In this document: positions 1-10,129 of the stretch, one piece after another | How the letters are laid out: each line of letters starts with the position of its first letter | Position numbering within the stretch: position 1 is the stretch's first letter | Origin: Pelargonium cotyledonis | Lineage: Eukaryota > Streptophyta > Magnoliopsida > Geraniales > Geraniaceae | DNA length: 27,923 nt | Direction of reading: 5' to 3' | Assembly: GCA_036897625.1 (NCBI GenBank) | Contig: JAYMTA010000488.1 | Location: 1 to 27,923 of the forward strand | Translations under genes and position numbers: made by a program | Notes under the pieces: model-generated | The model's database searches: none | What the model was told of the DNA's origin: nothing | The model's input: the letters and a program-made list of their open reading frames with translations, nothing else

Positions 1-150
1 CGCGTGGTCCGTGATTTCCTCCGGTCTGTCTCCAATTACCGCCAAACAATTTTCTTTTCGCAAAATTTCTCGCATATTCATTTTCCACAACGTGAAATTG
101 CTTCCGTTGAACTTCTCTATCTCGAACTTCGCCGCTTTCGTGCTTGCTTG
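1..150 (-). pseudogene. N-terminal fragment of a Ty1/Copia-type gag, cut by window edge
   Basis: Reading the minus strand from about 150 down to 1 gives an open frame containing KFEIEKFNGSNFTLWKMNM followed by REILRKENCLAVIGDRPEE. This is the usual start of Copia-type Gag proteins of plant retrotransposons, where a short Lys-rich leader precedes 'K-F-x-G-x-N-F-x-x-W'. The frame has no ATG where the start would be expected: it reads IQASTKAAKFE, and further upstream reaches a stop without any Met. The first Met codons fall inside the conserved block. The element therefore looks decayed or 5'-mutated. The rest of gag and pol would lie left of position 1. The family assignment rests on motif recognition; activity is unlikely. 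Confidence 0.7.
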
Positions 151-189
151 GATTTTTGACACACGTACCTTAATCACAAGGGCAAGGTA

Positions 190-672
190 GAAGAATTTAC
201 TATATATTTAGATATACACAATCTCTCTAATTATACAATGAGAGAACAATTTGAAATCTCTCTCTTAATATTAGGAGATAAACTCTCTTAAATATATCTA
301 TTTAATTGGGAGATGGAACACTTGGATTTGGGATGTGACAAACCAAAGCCTCCATTTTATACTCCATATTGCCGGCAATCTTCTCCTCCAATTTGCCTTG
401 TCACCATTCCATGTGTCATTGTAGGAATGAAGAGGGGACACCTATGCTTGCCATATTGTGACACCTTGCTTCATCTTGTCCTTGTCCCTAAACATGTGTC
501 AAGCCGAGAAAGAAAGGTCTTCAATGTGTGCCACCACTTGACACCTATGCACATACATGGAGCAACTTGGAGAAGAACACATTTCAACAATAACGATGTC
601 ACAAGTTCAAAAAATATGATTTTGTGCATCATACGATGATATAATCACTGCAAGGTGATGATGATGTCAACA
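190..672 (-). mobile_element. Probable LTR/leader region of the Copia-like element
   Basis: This stretch lies just upstream of the gag fragment on the minus strand and has no coding signal. Read on the minus strand it could begin with TGTTGACATC at 672, matching the usual 5'-TG of an LTR. It contains a TATA-like GTATAAAATGGAGG at about 351-364, as LTR promoters do, and ends in AT-rich sequence before gag. A matching CA end may lie at about 239-240. I could not find a convincing tRNA-Met primer binding site, and no second LTR is in the window, so the boundaries are tentative. Confidence 0.35.
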
Positions 673-1385
673 TTCTAAGTCTTTTGAGGACTTGAGGTAT
701 TAGAATCTTGGAGGCCACTAGAACACCAAGTGATTGAGGTTGCCCTTGGGCGTACCATGCCGAGAATCTTCGTACATACTCATTTACGGGACGTACTACG
801 GGAGGCTGAAAGGTTACAACTTTGGTTGTAACACATCAAGAGGAGGCTCGGAAATCCAAGTAGCTCAATATCTCAATGACCCAGAAGGCCCAGAGTCCAA
901 GCCTCAACTTGAGTCTATATGAAGCGTGGTCATGATTCATGAAGGCCTTGGAGGCGCACCCATGAGGCTTGATGGTTCCATGTATTGGCTTATGGGTTTC
1001 GAAAGTCTCATATATCGATAAATATTTTCAACTTCACCAAAGACAAGTTTATTCCGTGCTTTCAAGTTTACTGGTTAGTGAGGAATGAGAATTTTGATCA
1101 ATTTTGCCTTCTGGATCATTTGCCCAGAACAACCCGTATGCACGATAAAGCCACGAGTGACAAAAATTAAAACCTGAAAACACAGAGATAAAAATGCCCA
1201 TGATCCTTCAGTTGTTACTTTTATCATTTAGTTTATCCAAAATAAAATGAATATTTGATATATAGGTGTATTCCAGGTACATTAAAGAATCCAAGGCAAG
1301 TTACATCTCATGTATGCTCAATTCCAGTTTTCTACAGGATAAAACACAAACTAACAAAATTGGAATTCTAGCGTTTACAGATCTA
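673..1385. other. Non-coding flank between retroelement remnant and UTP6 3' end
   Basis: I recognise no gene here. The part from about 734 to 1000 is less AT-rich than the rest and has short spurious open frames without homology that I can name. It may be further retroelement-derived sequence. The part from about 1250 to 1385 should contain the UTP6 3' UTR, since its stop codon is at 1386-1388 on the minus strand. Confidence 0.4.
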
Positions 1386-4300
1386 TTACAAAACTGGTGT
1401 GGCAATTAGTGCAGCAGCATCTTTCAGCGTCTTCCGTGCTCGCCAATATACAGCATTAGCTGTTTCGGATGTCCCCATCTGTAAAATTAGCTAAGCCAAT
1501 TAGAAAAAGACCAGTAACAGGTTTATATGTAATGAAGGTTCAGTATAGCTAAGAGCAAAATTAACCTTAGTTTCCATGGAATGGAAATCTCGCCACAAGT
1601 CCACATCTTGTTCATATGTGGTAATGGCAGATTCATACAATTTTCGAGCATTTGCTAGGGATTCTTTATCACCAACAGCTGCAAGATTCATTTCCAGTTC
1701 AATGCAGTTTTTATATAAGGAAAGACCGGGATGAGGTAAAGCAAGAAATCTGCAGTGGAAACCATAAGACAAGATCAGAGACTAAACATCAGGGGAATAG
1801 CAACATTGGCCATTACTTGTCAGTATAATCAGTTAGCCATCTGAAGAAGTTTATCACATGGTATTATAAAAATACTCAAAATAAAAGATCCACCAACTAA
1901 TTTAGGTCGTACCGTTTGTATGTTTCTCTTGCACGCTGAATTCCATATTTCTGCAGAATAAAATTTACGATAGCAGAAGAAAGAGAAAATCCATCTTCAG
2001 AGCCACCACCTTTAGTCATTGAAACAACAGAGATGTCCACGAGCTTGTCAAAGTAATGTTTCTGATTTGCAAAGAATTTGAGGGCCTGCGGTAAATGAGA
2101 TGTCAACTCAATGCATTGCATGCAACATAACATTTGGTGCTCAACAAACTCACATCATCCTTTTTCAGTATATCATGTCATAATCACAGCAAAATGAACT
2201 TCAATAGGAAAGGAAGGAAAAGGAAACATTAAAGCAGATGCCTAGTATCTTACCATAAGCCACAAGCTTTCAGATTTTGCAGCAGGCACTTTCGTCAAAA
2301 CATTTCTTAAGAGTTCAAAAACTGACAGCAGATCAGCCTTACTAGGAGATGGAGAATTTCTCGTAATGCATCGAACTTCTATAGAGGCTCTTAGAAGCCA
2401 TAACTCCACAGAATCCGAAAGCTTTCCAGTGCAAAGCTTTTCTGCCAATTTCCTTGCTTCATCCAATCTCCCAAGTTGCAAGTAAAATGAAACATGTTGG
2501 CAAGCAAGCTCCTCTGTTACGCATCCCACTGACTCAGCCTTTTCATATACTATCAAGAGATATGAAATACAATCTACAGGATGACTAGTTAAACCCAATA
2601 TTTGAAAATCTCGTCTTTTGGAAGTGATAAAATCCATCAAAAACTTTGTATAAAGGTTAAACATAATGGCTGAAGGCACAAATTTTAAAGCCTCCTCATA
2701 AACCTGCACATGGCAGAACCATTAATGATAATTAGATGATTGTGGGCGCAAAAGAGACGAACATTTATAAGCATATATACATTTATCTCACTTACACTAT
2801 ATTGCATATAATGTAAAAAAAGTTGGGTAATTGGCCATATAAGGAACTATTATATGCCAATTTTCAGTGATTTGAGCAGGATTCATACCTCAACTGCTTT
2901 TTGCAACTGAGAACTTTCTGGAGCATTTATTTCAAGTCTTGCAAGCCAGTCCCAGTATTCTGGTTTTGATGAAAAATCTCTCTTCATGTCACTTAGTATC
3001 TCCTTTCTCATTTCTTCAGACCGTGCCAACTCTGTTGCATCTAATATCTCGATAAGCCGTTTTCTCAAATTAAAACTTGAGGGAAGGGCTTCAATTGCGC
3101 CACTGTAGATGGTCTGAAGTATACTCAAACCTTGCTCTCGAAACAAATCTATTTTCTTATCTGACTTCTCATTTTCATCTTTTGACCCATCATCATTATC
3201 TCCTTTGTCAAAAGACATAAATAAGTCTTTGTTTTCATCTCTCCATTGCTTCTCTTCAGCATCTTTAGGGTCACGGATCAGTGTTCCCTCGTCCTCTCCA
3301 AGAGCAACCTTTCTTGCCTTTAGCTTGTTAAGGTATGTAAGTTCCATCCGCAAATACTCAACCCAAAGATCTTCAGAAGTAGGGCACACTCTCAAACCAC
3401 TCTGCATGAGAGCACGGGCAGCTGTGACGTTCAAGTTATGGTCAAATTCCCAAGCAGCAGCATAAATCCAAACACCTGGGACCTTTGGATGAAACCTAAT
3501 CACCTGAGCCAAGGCCTGCAGAGGTAAAAAGGTAAATTGAATTGAATAGAAAGAAGACACCATTCAACAAACCAAACCATTCATATTAAAACAAAAGGGT
3601 CTAAATCTGAAGTCCGAAATTCACTGTACAACCCTAACCGCATACATGGTGGATTTGAGAAGTGAAAGCATTAGTGGCAAAATTTAAAATGCAACTCTTT
3701 AGGTTGAACTATCTTGTAAATTTATAATTCATATCTACAGCTCTAATAGTATACCAGAGCTAATTTAAAAAATACGGAACAGTTTCACATAATCCTCACT
3801 ATCATGAGTAGCAACTAATGAAAATTAAAAAAAAAATTTCTTGCAAGTGTACTTCAAATTGAATTGTAACAAGGCTAGGACAAAACTCAGCTCCAGAAAG
3901 ATAATGGCTTCCATTATATTGGGAGAAGAAAATAAGTAGGAAGCTAGTTGTAGTTCTGTTTATACAGAGGATTGACTGAGCCAGGTCTTGTTAAAGAAGG
4001 ATTCAAGCATTAAACAGATATACTCTGATTCCGTTAAATCTGACAAGCATACATTTGCAATAGCTTCTTCTATTCAAATAAAATATTCTATCAAATGACA
4101 TATAGTAAGCTTGGAATCAAATGATCAATAATAAATTAGCACCATTAGCAGTAAATACGTAGTTTATGATGCTAAAGTCTAATATTAACTCAAATTCGAT
4201 CAAATATATGGTTGGGCTAAAGGAAAATTCAGTAAAGTTAAACTTATTATACACTGTCAATCTGTCATGGTGCCAACCCCAAATCAAGTTCCAAAGTAGA

Positions 4301-5027
4301 AACAGGACCATGTAGTCAATAATGCACACAAATTCTGGTTCAAAGCAAATATTTGCCTTCCAAAATGTTTAATCATATTTTGGATCATAAGTGTTCATGC
4401 TCTAAGTCAGAATACCTTCATAATTTAGTAAAGTTAATTTAAAACTAAAGCTTAGACTGGTTTTGCTTGTTCAACCTTTCTTTAAGAAAACTCAAAACTT
4501 GGATATTTTTTTCATCACTTTCCAAGCTTCCAAAGTCCAAACAGAAAGCTAAGAGCTAATCATAAACTCAGCCTAAATATTCATTCAAAAAACTAAATGG
4601 GAAACCAGAGCAACAGCATTACCTTCTTCATCCTACCATTCCTTCGCTCCCTACAGAACTCAAGATAACGAAACCAGAGATCAATATCCCCCTTATACCT
4701 ATTCGTCGCCTGCCTATAAATATCGACAATCCTGGCAATACCAGCGAAGTCGGAGATTGACTTCTTCATCTTCTTGTTGCCTTGCTTCTTAAGCTCCCGT
4801 GCAACCGCTTTCCTGCGGAGGAGGCGGAGCTTGTCAAGCTGAATCTCATAGTCGATGTAGGCCAAGAAGTCTTGCTTGAGAGGACTAGGACGCTTGAGTC
4901 GGTATTCGAACTTGCGCCGCTGATTGACGATTTCGGCAATTTCGCGGCGGGTGAATAGGTTGCGGCGCTCGAGGTCGTCGAGCTCGTTGACCATGCGCTC
5001 GAGCCGGTACTGAACCACGTCCGCCAT
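1386..5027 (-). CDS. UTP6: U3 small nucleolar RNA-associated protein 6 (UTP6), six exons
   Basis: Predicted nucleolar subunit of the U3 snoRNP/SSU processome, needed for early 18S pre-rRNA processing. Exons on the minus strand, in order: 4623-5027, 2889-3515, 2254-2703, 1913-2085, 1566-1749, 1386-1478. All introns are GT-AG and the phases join cleanly to 643 residues, the usual length of the plant protein. The start MADVVQYRLERMVNELDDLE is the conserved U3_assoc_6 N-terminus, running to about residue 90. It is followed by HAT-type helical repeats (for example DIYRQATNRYKGDIDLWFRY, and VIRFHPKVPGVWIYAAAWEF from about residue 140). An acidic, Lys-rich insertion sits near residues 210-255. The C-terminus has further repeat-like helices (YESAITTYEQDVDLWRDF) and ends TPVL. 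The first intron is large (1107 bp) and AT-rich, without a recognised insertion. The promoter motifs upstream suit a ribosome-biogenesis gene. Confidence 0.93.
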
Positions 5028-5088
5028 TGTTGAGGGTTGTGAGAGGAATGGGTGGAGAAGAAAGTGAAGCTATGAACCGTGTAGTGAA

Positions 5089-5265
5089 AGGGTTTAGTCT
5101 AAGTTTAGGGCAAGCTGGCTGAGTCTGGAGGTTTTTGTTACAGGCTTCTGTGCTGCATTTTTGTTTTTAACAGAGCCCAGTAAGAAGATTTTGGGCCGGG
5201 CCAGGCTGGATTCTATTTTAAATAAGGGCCGATACTTTGAGTCTGTTTTAGTCTTACTTTGGGCC
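5089..5265 (-). promoter_or_regulatory. UTP6 promoter: telo-box-like element plus site II (TGGGCY) elements
   Basis: Upstream of the UTP6 start the minus strand has CTAAACCCT (5089-5097), which resembles the telo-box core. TGGGCY-type site II motifs lie further out, at 5174-5179 (minus strand), 5192-5197 and 5260-5265 (both plus strand). The pairing of telo-box and site II motifs is well known in promoters of plant ribosomal-protein and ribosome-biogenesis genes, and suggests growth- or TCP-linked expression. The motifs are seen directly; the regulatory role is inferred. Confidence 0.55.
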
Positions 5266-5312
5266 TTAATCGGTTTGGGACTTAAGTTGCTTTTATGGCG
5301 ATATTGATTCAT

Positions 5313-6714
5313 CCACTCTCGAGTCCGATGTGAATTTCATTGCAATGCACCGGTATTCACTAAAAAGTATCGTTTTGAGAACCCATTTTTTTTTTATAAG
5401 GGAAAGTTGATGTGATAAGGGTAAGTTGATAGTCAAATTAAAATCTAATGTTTTGCAAACAAGTCAAGAAAAGTGGGTGGAAAAGTAACATTCCTGAGTT
5501 AAATAATTTTCCCACATATATGGGAATCTAAAATCTCATGGAGGTGGTGGGATTCTAAAATCTCATTTACTTTCTCAAGTGGTAAAAAAGTCAAATGACT
5601 GCAATACTCTTCACTTTTTGTGTTAAATGTCCATAATATCTTTAGTTTCTCAAAATTAAACTTACAGTAATTTGAGTTTAAAAAAAAATTATATTTGTCT
5701 CCCTTTTTAAATTAATTAAAAATTAAAATTTTAATATTGTAAACATGAAATAAAATCAAATATGATCACAAATACATTTAAATAATTGATGTATATTTTA
5801 TTATTTAAATTTTCATACCGGTTAGCATAATTACTTATAGAATTAAAACAAAATAAATATGATAAATTGAAGGGACAATTAAGTAGTTATTCAATATTTT
5901 CCGACTCTATACCTATTTTTCGACTCTATACCCATTTTTTTGCAATTTTTAGCCAAATGTAATATTCACTTTCCACAACTTAGGATTCTGCATTTTTCCT
6001 TCACTTTTCGATGTGTTAAATGCCTTTATCAACTTTCCCAAAAAAAATTAACATTCCGAAAAAATTTACTTGTGCGTTGCCAAACGATACCAACATGTTT
6101 TATTTTGTACGAAAAGTTCAATTAGTACATGAATTACACATATGCGAAATCGATAGACGGCATCAACAATATATTTTATTTTTGTCCAGACAAGGAGTTG
6201 ATTGCGCATCACTTTTGTGTTTAACTAATTTTCTCAAGCGAGAGCCAATAGTAACGGGGAAATGAAAGTTTAGTCTCGAGATTCTTCATATGAGAATGAC
6301 ATATCATAGTCAGACTAGTTCAGGTATGGGGCTAACGTGTTTCAAGTATTTGAATTTATCTAATTAGCACATTATTAGACTCGTAAGGATCCAAAAAGAA
6401 CGATCTTCCGAAACGCTCAATAAGTAAATAAGAAGAGATCTTTTGTAAACAAATCAATTCTCTTAAGAGATTGTAAAGGAAGATGTTATGGTCACATTGT
6501 GCACAATTGAAGTTTTGGGTCTCCCTTTATTACTAAATTATTTGTTTTTCTCAGCTGTCCAAAAATTATTTCAGGGTTTAAAGTGGTCCATGTAATTTTC
6601 ATTGAATCCAACATTAAAAGCAACACGAAGAAATTGTTACAGGAATGTATTGTCCTCTCCTAGGATATACATATGAAGAGTTGTTGTCTTGATTTTCTGG
6701 TGGACATGAGAGAT
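5313..6714. other. AT-rich intergenic region with two short tandem repeats
   Basis: I see no gene here. There are two short duplications. GGGAATCTAAAATCTCAT (5522-5539) recurs with one mismatch at 5549-5566. A 19-bp unit beginning CGACTCTATACC is repeated head to tail at 5902-5920 and 5921-5940. The rest is AT-rich with scattered homopolymers and short chance ORFs. Confidence 0.5.
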
Positions 6715-6864
6715 TATATAAAAGGAGATTATTGGTTTGCTACAGCTCAGGATCAGATTAAAAAATCTTTAAGAACAACACCACAAATAATAACACAGCA
6801 GTAAAAACTCAACAGACCCACCAAAATGGTGTTGCACATTGAATTATATACTAACAAACCTTAA
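6715..6864 (+). promoter_or_regulatory. Orphan TATA box, CA-rich leader and 12-codon ORF
   Basis: TATATAAAAGG at about 6715-6725 is a strong plant TATA box. It is followed by an A/C-rich, G-poor stretch of the kind seen in plant 5' leaders, then CCAAAATGG, a good start context, at 6826. The ORF from that ATG encodes only MVLHIELYTNKP before TAA at 6862-6864. I recognise no gene downstream on this strand. A transcript from here would run into the 3' end of the glycine-rich gene in antisense. It may be the surviving front of a lost gene, a non-coding transcript, or chance. Confidence 0.3.
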
Positions 6865-7057
6865 AACAATGAAATAAAGGATAAATTACAAGAACATGCA
6901 TATCCTAAAAATTAAATATATCTTGATCATGCAAGAGCTTAGTCAAATAGTTAATCAGCAACAACGATAATTAACCACACGTATTTTAAAATAGAAAAGT
7001 ACTAAAAACCATAGTGATGATGAGCAAGACACATGCATGCAATCACAATGTTAAAAC

Positions 7058-7594
7058 TCAGGGCATTCCACGTCCATATCCACCTCCATATCCTCCACCA
7101 TATCCTCCACCATATCCTTGACCGCCGCCGCCGCCGCCACCACCACCACCACCACCTCCTCCACCTCCCCGACTTCCCATACCACCACCTGATCCTCCTC
7201 CCATGCCGTACCCTTGAGATCCGGGACCACCACCACCACCAAAACCGCCGCCACCGCCACCACCACCACCAAAACCAACACCAACACCTCCTCCTTCTCC
7301 TCCTATTCCACCCCAATAGCCGCTATCCCTTCCGGCACCACCAAACCCAACCCCAAGGCCTCCTCCTCCTCCTCCAATACCAGACCATGCATTGCCTCTG
7401 CCGTAAAACCAATTATTAGGAAAACCAAAGTCGTAAAATGTCTTCTGGTCATTGACTGGTCGACCATACCGGCCCCCCATGAGCAGCTTCCTAGCATTGG
7501 CGCTTGGGGTACTGAAAATAAGGGAACTTATTATAATAAGCACTAGTGAAATGAGTACTTTACTACTATTAGTAGCAGTCCTCCTCATCATCAT
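7058..7594 (-). CDS. Secreted glycine-rich protein (GRP), single exon
   Basis: A 178-residue protein. It begins with a basic N-region and hydrophobic core (VLISLVLIIISSLIF) ending in STPSANA, a typical signal peptide with likely cleavage near residue 34. A short mature head follows (RKLLMGGRYGRPVNDQKTFYDFG). The rest, from about residue 70, is a glycine-rich domain of GGGGG, GVGFGG and GGGYGGGYGG repeats ending GRGMP. This is the layout of plant cell-wall or apoplastic glycine-rich proteins. The gene opens with three consecutive ATG codons; I chose the first. A TATA-like TTATAAATT-type site lies about 60-70 bp upstream (minus strand, 7655-7663). The Gly tract is encoded by GGN repeats, which create long Pro/His- and Trp/Arg-rich shadow frames. 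The exact role is unknown. Confidence 0.85.
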   Translation of the reverse strand: MMMRRTATNSSKVLISLVLIIISSLIFSTPSANARKLLMGGRYGRPVNDQKTFYDFGFPNNWFYGRGNAWSGIGGGGGGLGVGFGGAGRDSGYWGGIGGEGGGVGVGFGGGGGGGGGFGGGGGPGSQGYGMGGGSGGGMGSRGGGGGGGGGGGGGGGGQGYGGGYGGGYGGGYGRGMP

Positions 7595-7665
7595 CCAATA
7601 GTTTGCTTAGAATTGTTATTTTGTTGATGGGAAAAATGAGTATTTGAAGTGAGAATTTATACAAC

Positions 7666-9560
7666 TTTGAGAACTAATAAGGCGGTTGGGCCGGAATTAA
7701 TGCTATACAATATTATAATTCATGCATGCATTTCAAGAAAAGATCGATAACTCATCCATCCAAAATTGTACCCGCATTGACAAAAAAACAACCCGAACTT
7801 TAACCACTCACTCTCCGGTTTACTCCAACTCGACCCCACATGTCTAATAGGTTAATCGTAAATTCACAGAGACCAACTAATGGGTAACCCGCCTCCCGCA
7901 CTAACTAAAACCCCAAAAGACACGTACCACTAGATTCGCCCACTTGGATAAACTATTTTGCTAAATTTGTTTATATGTTTTTAATGAACTCTCTAGTGTC
8001 ACTGTGAGATCGGTTTTCGTCTCAACGTACATATATATCTACTTTCAACCAAAGATTGTAGGCCAAAAAATTATTAGCTAAATCAAGCTTGTACATCTAA
8101 ATATAGATTTGTAAACATAATATTGCTTATATTCCATGTCCCAACAAATTTGTGCATAATATTGCTTAAATTAAGCCCAATTTTAAGTGTTCTTTTTATA
8201 TCAACAAATATATATATCGTACTGATTTTTGTTGACCCACCTAAGATTTCCTACTATCAATTAATTACGGTTAGCTACAGTACAATTGTACTAATCATTA
8301 ACAGAAAAATACATCAGCTACCTCCACGATGGAGTAGCCATTTCTTAACTAATTTAATGACCGGATTCCAGAAAAGAATTCTGCAACATTTTAAATGCTG
8401 TAAAAGGTAGATATATCGGTAGAGATACATTATGTAAAATAATTAATTTGTACAGTTTTGAGAGTGAATAATATTTGTGCGATAACTGTTCAGGTTACCT
8501 TACATATTAGGATCATATGGTACTGGTAGAGAGATATAGAGAATAAGAATACTATATATGCGTAGCAAGTTTACAGAAGAAGATTCAATTCATTGTGGAC
8601 CCTCAGTTTTAAGGGTTAATTAATGTAAGTGTACGTACTCAACTATATTTACCCCTGGTATAACTAGCCAGCTAAGCACCATGATGAATACGTTCAAGTG
8701 GTTCAAGACTTCAAGTTGAGCTGATGGGTATCCAATCCTAACTCATCTCAAATTGAAGTTGGTCGGAACGGATAATCATGGGTCGGGTAATTAATTTGCA
8801 ATTCATTGCATTTGAAGTCTACAAACTTGAAATCTGACGAACCCAAAAACTCTATAAGACCGGGTTATGATTCTAAAACCCGACCCGACATTTTGCCAAC
8901 TCTAACTTCATATGTTCCAGCCGCATTTGCGAGCTCATGCACGTGTATTTTTATGTGAAATCTAAAATTTGTATATTTGTGTAAAAGTATATCTTTGTAA
9001 AAGTATGTCTTGAAATGAATGTTTTTACTTTAGTTTTTTTAAAGAAATTAGTTATGTATAATGTGTTATCAATAATATCCTTATCATTTTTTATAAGCAT
9101 AATTAAAGAACTCATGGTTATCCTAAAGAAAATGAATCCATTCCCCTCCCATGGCCTTTTCTTCTTTACAACTCTATTATCTTTGGCAGTTTCAACTGTT
9201 GATGGCCATGAATCTCATCCATAGAGTGAATAGTTGAGATTAAATATTAATTCATGACATGTTAAACACTCGTAAAACAATGTTTAACTCTGTATATGGT
9301 TTAAATAATATTTTTATAATTAATTATATTATTTCTTATCAGTTGAACTAAACAACAAAGTACGTATAAAATAAACATTGAACTCTCGATGATAATATTT
9401 GTGAAATATGTTGTGCTAACCACTTAAGGAAAGAGTTAAGTAGTCCAAAATTGGATGTATCGATCCCTTGTAAACGAATGATGAAGTTGCCGACAAATTG
9501 AGTCAGTGGAAGCAAACATATATGCGCATATAAAAATACATATACATACATACATACAAT
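7666..9560. other. Gene-poor AT-rich intergenic region
   Basis: I see no supported gene. The part at about 8770-8890 has the pair GGGTCGGGT and ACCCGACCCGAC in opposite orientation around an AT-rich core, which could be the remains of a small repeat element. The open frames at 8123-8410 and 9015-9224 are hydrophobic AT-driven frames with no recognisable domain. Confidence 0.5.
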
Positions 9561-9634
9561 CCTGTATATATTCCTATTTTGGATTGTTGGCTAGCTCAGC
9601 ATTGATCAGCTGCAATAGTTTCAGTTTGTTACCA

Positions 9635-9757
9635 ATGAAGACTCAAAAGTCAAAAGTAGTGGGCACACCAAAGCTTACGGCCACCACATTATTAGTAGCT
9701 ATTGCTATTTATTTTCTCATTAACACCCACACCTGCCTCCCACCTATAAATTTGTAA
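9635..9757 (+). CDS. Possible 40-residue membrane or secreted peptide
   Basis: An ATG in the context ACCAATGAAG opens a 40-residue frame: MKTQKSKVVGTPKLTATT, then a hydrophobic stretch LLVAIAIYFLI, then NTHTCLPPINL and a stop. A basic N-terminus followed by one hydrophobic segment fits a signal anchor or signal peptide. A TATATA-rich stretch lies about 70-90 bp upstream. I do not recognise the peptide. It may be a small gene or a chance ORF in an AT-rich region. The same frame is open further upstream to about 9506, but that part reads as low-complexity His/Ile/Tyr sequence. Confidence 0.2.
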   Translation: MKTQKSKVVGTPKLTATTLLVAIAIYFLINTHTCLPPINL

Positions 9758-10129
9758 ATTGTAATGCACGCACGAGTATTTAAAATTAAAATTATAAATA
9801 ACAACTTATCAATTGGGTCCATGGGTTTGGGCCTTGATGGGCCCATGTATCTGTGCACTAGACCTAGCCCAGGATTCAAAACACAACGAAAACTCAGTTC
9901 GATCAATGGGCTTCCCACATAGGTTTCTACAAAACCTATACCTACACATATATAGTTTTGTTCCATTTCTCTTGCATACTATACTTAAGCTAGAGTAAGG
10001 TCAAGATTGATGCCCTTCACATCTGAGCCACTCCCATTTCCTAGCCAATTCTTCTTCTCCTGAAAAATTAATAAATTATCAGCATCAGAAATGAACATTA
10101 TATATATAGTTAAATATTATTATTATTAT
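9758..10129. other. Intergenic stretch, 3' side of the GARP gene
   Basis: I see no gene. TGGGCC-type motifs cluster at about 9832-9845. The interval from 10075 to 10129 is AT-rich with (TAT)n and should hold the 3' UTR of the minus-strand GARP factor if its last exon is used. Confidence 0.4.

Noticed and set aside
313..639. 108-codon plus-strand ORF
   Set aside because: It lies within the LTR-like region, has no recognisable domain, and is opposite to the gag strand.
3205..3465. 86-codon plus-strand ORF
   Set aside because: It is antisense to UTP6 exon 2, whose coding sense is certain.
4117..4329. Minus-strand 70-codon ORF in UTP6 intron 1
   Set aside because: AT-driven hydrophobic frame with no domain; the exon phases join without it.
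7033..7546. Long plus-strand His/Pro/Thr-rich open frames and alternative minus frames over the glycine-rich gene
   Set aside because: They are shadows of the GGN repeat; only the minus frame at 7058-7594 has a signal peptide and family-like layout.
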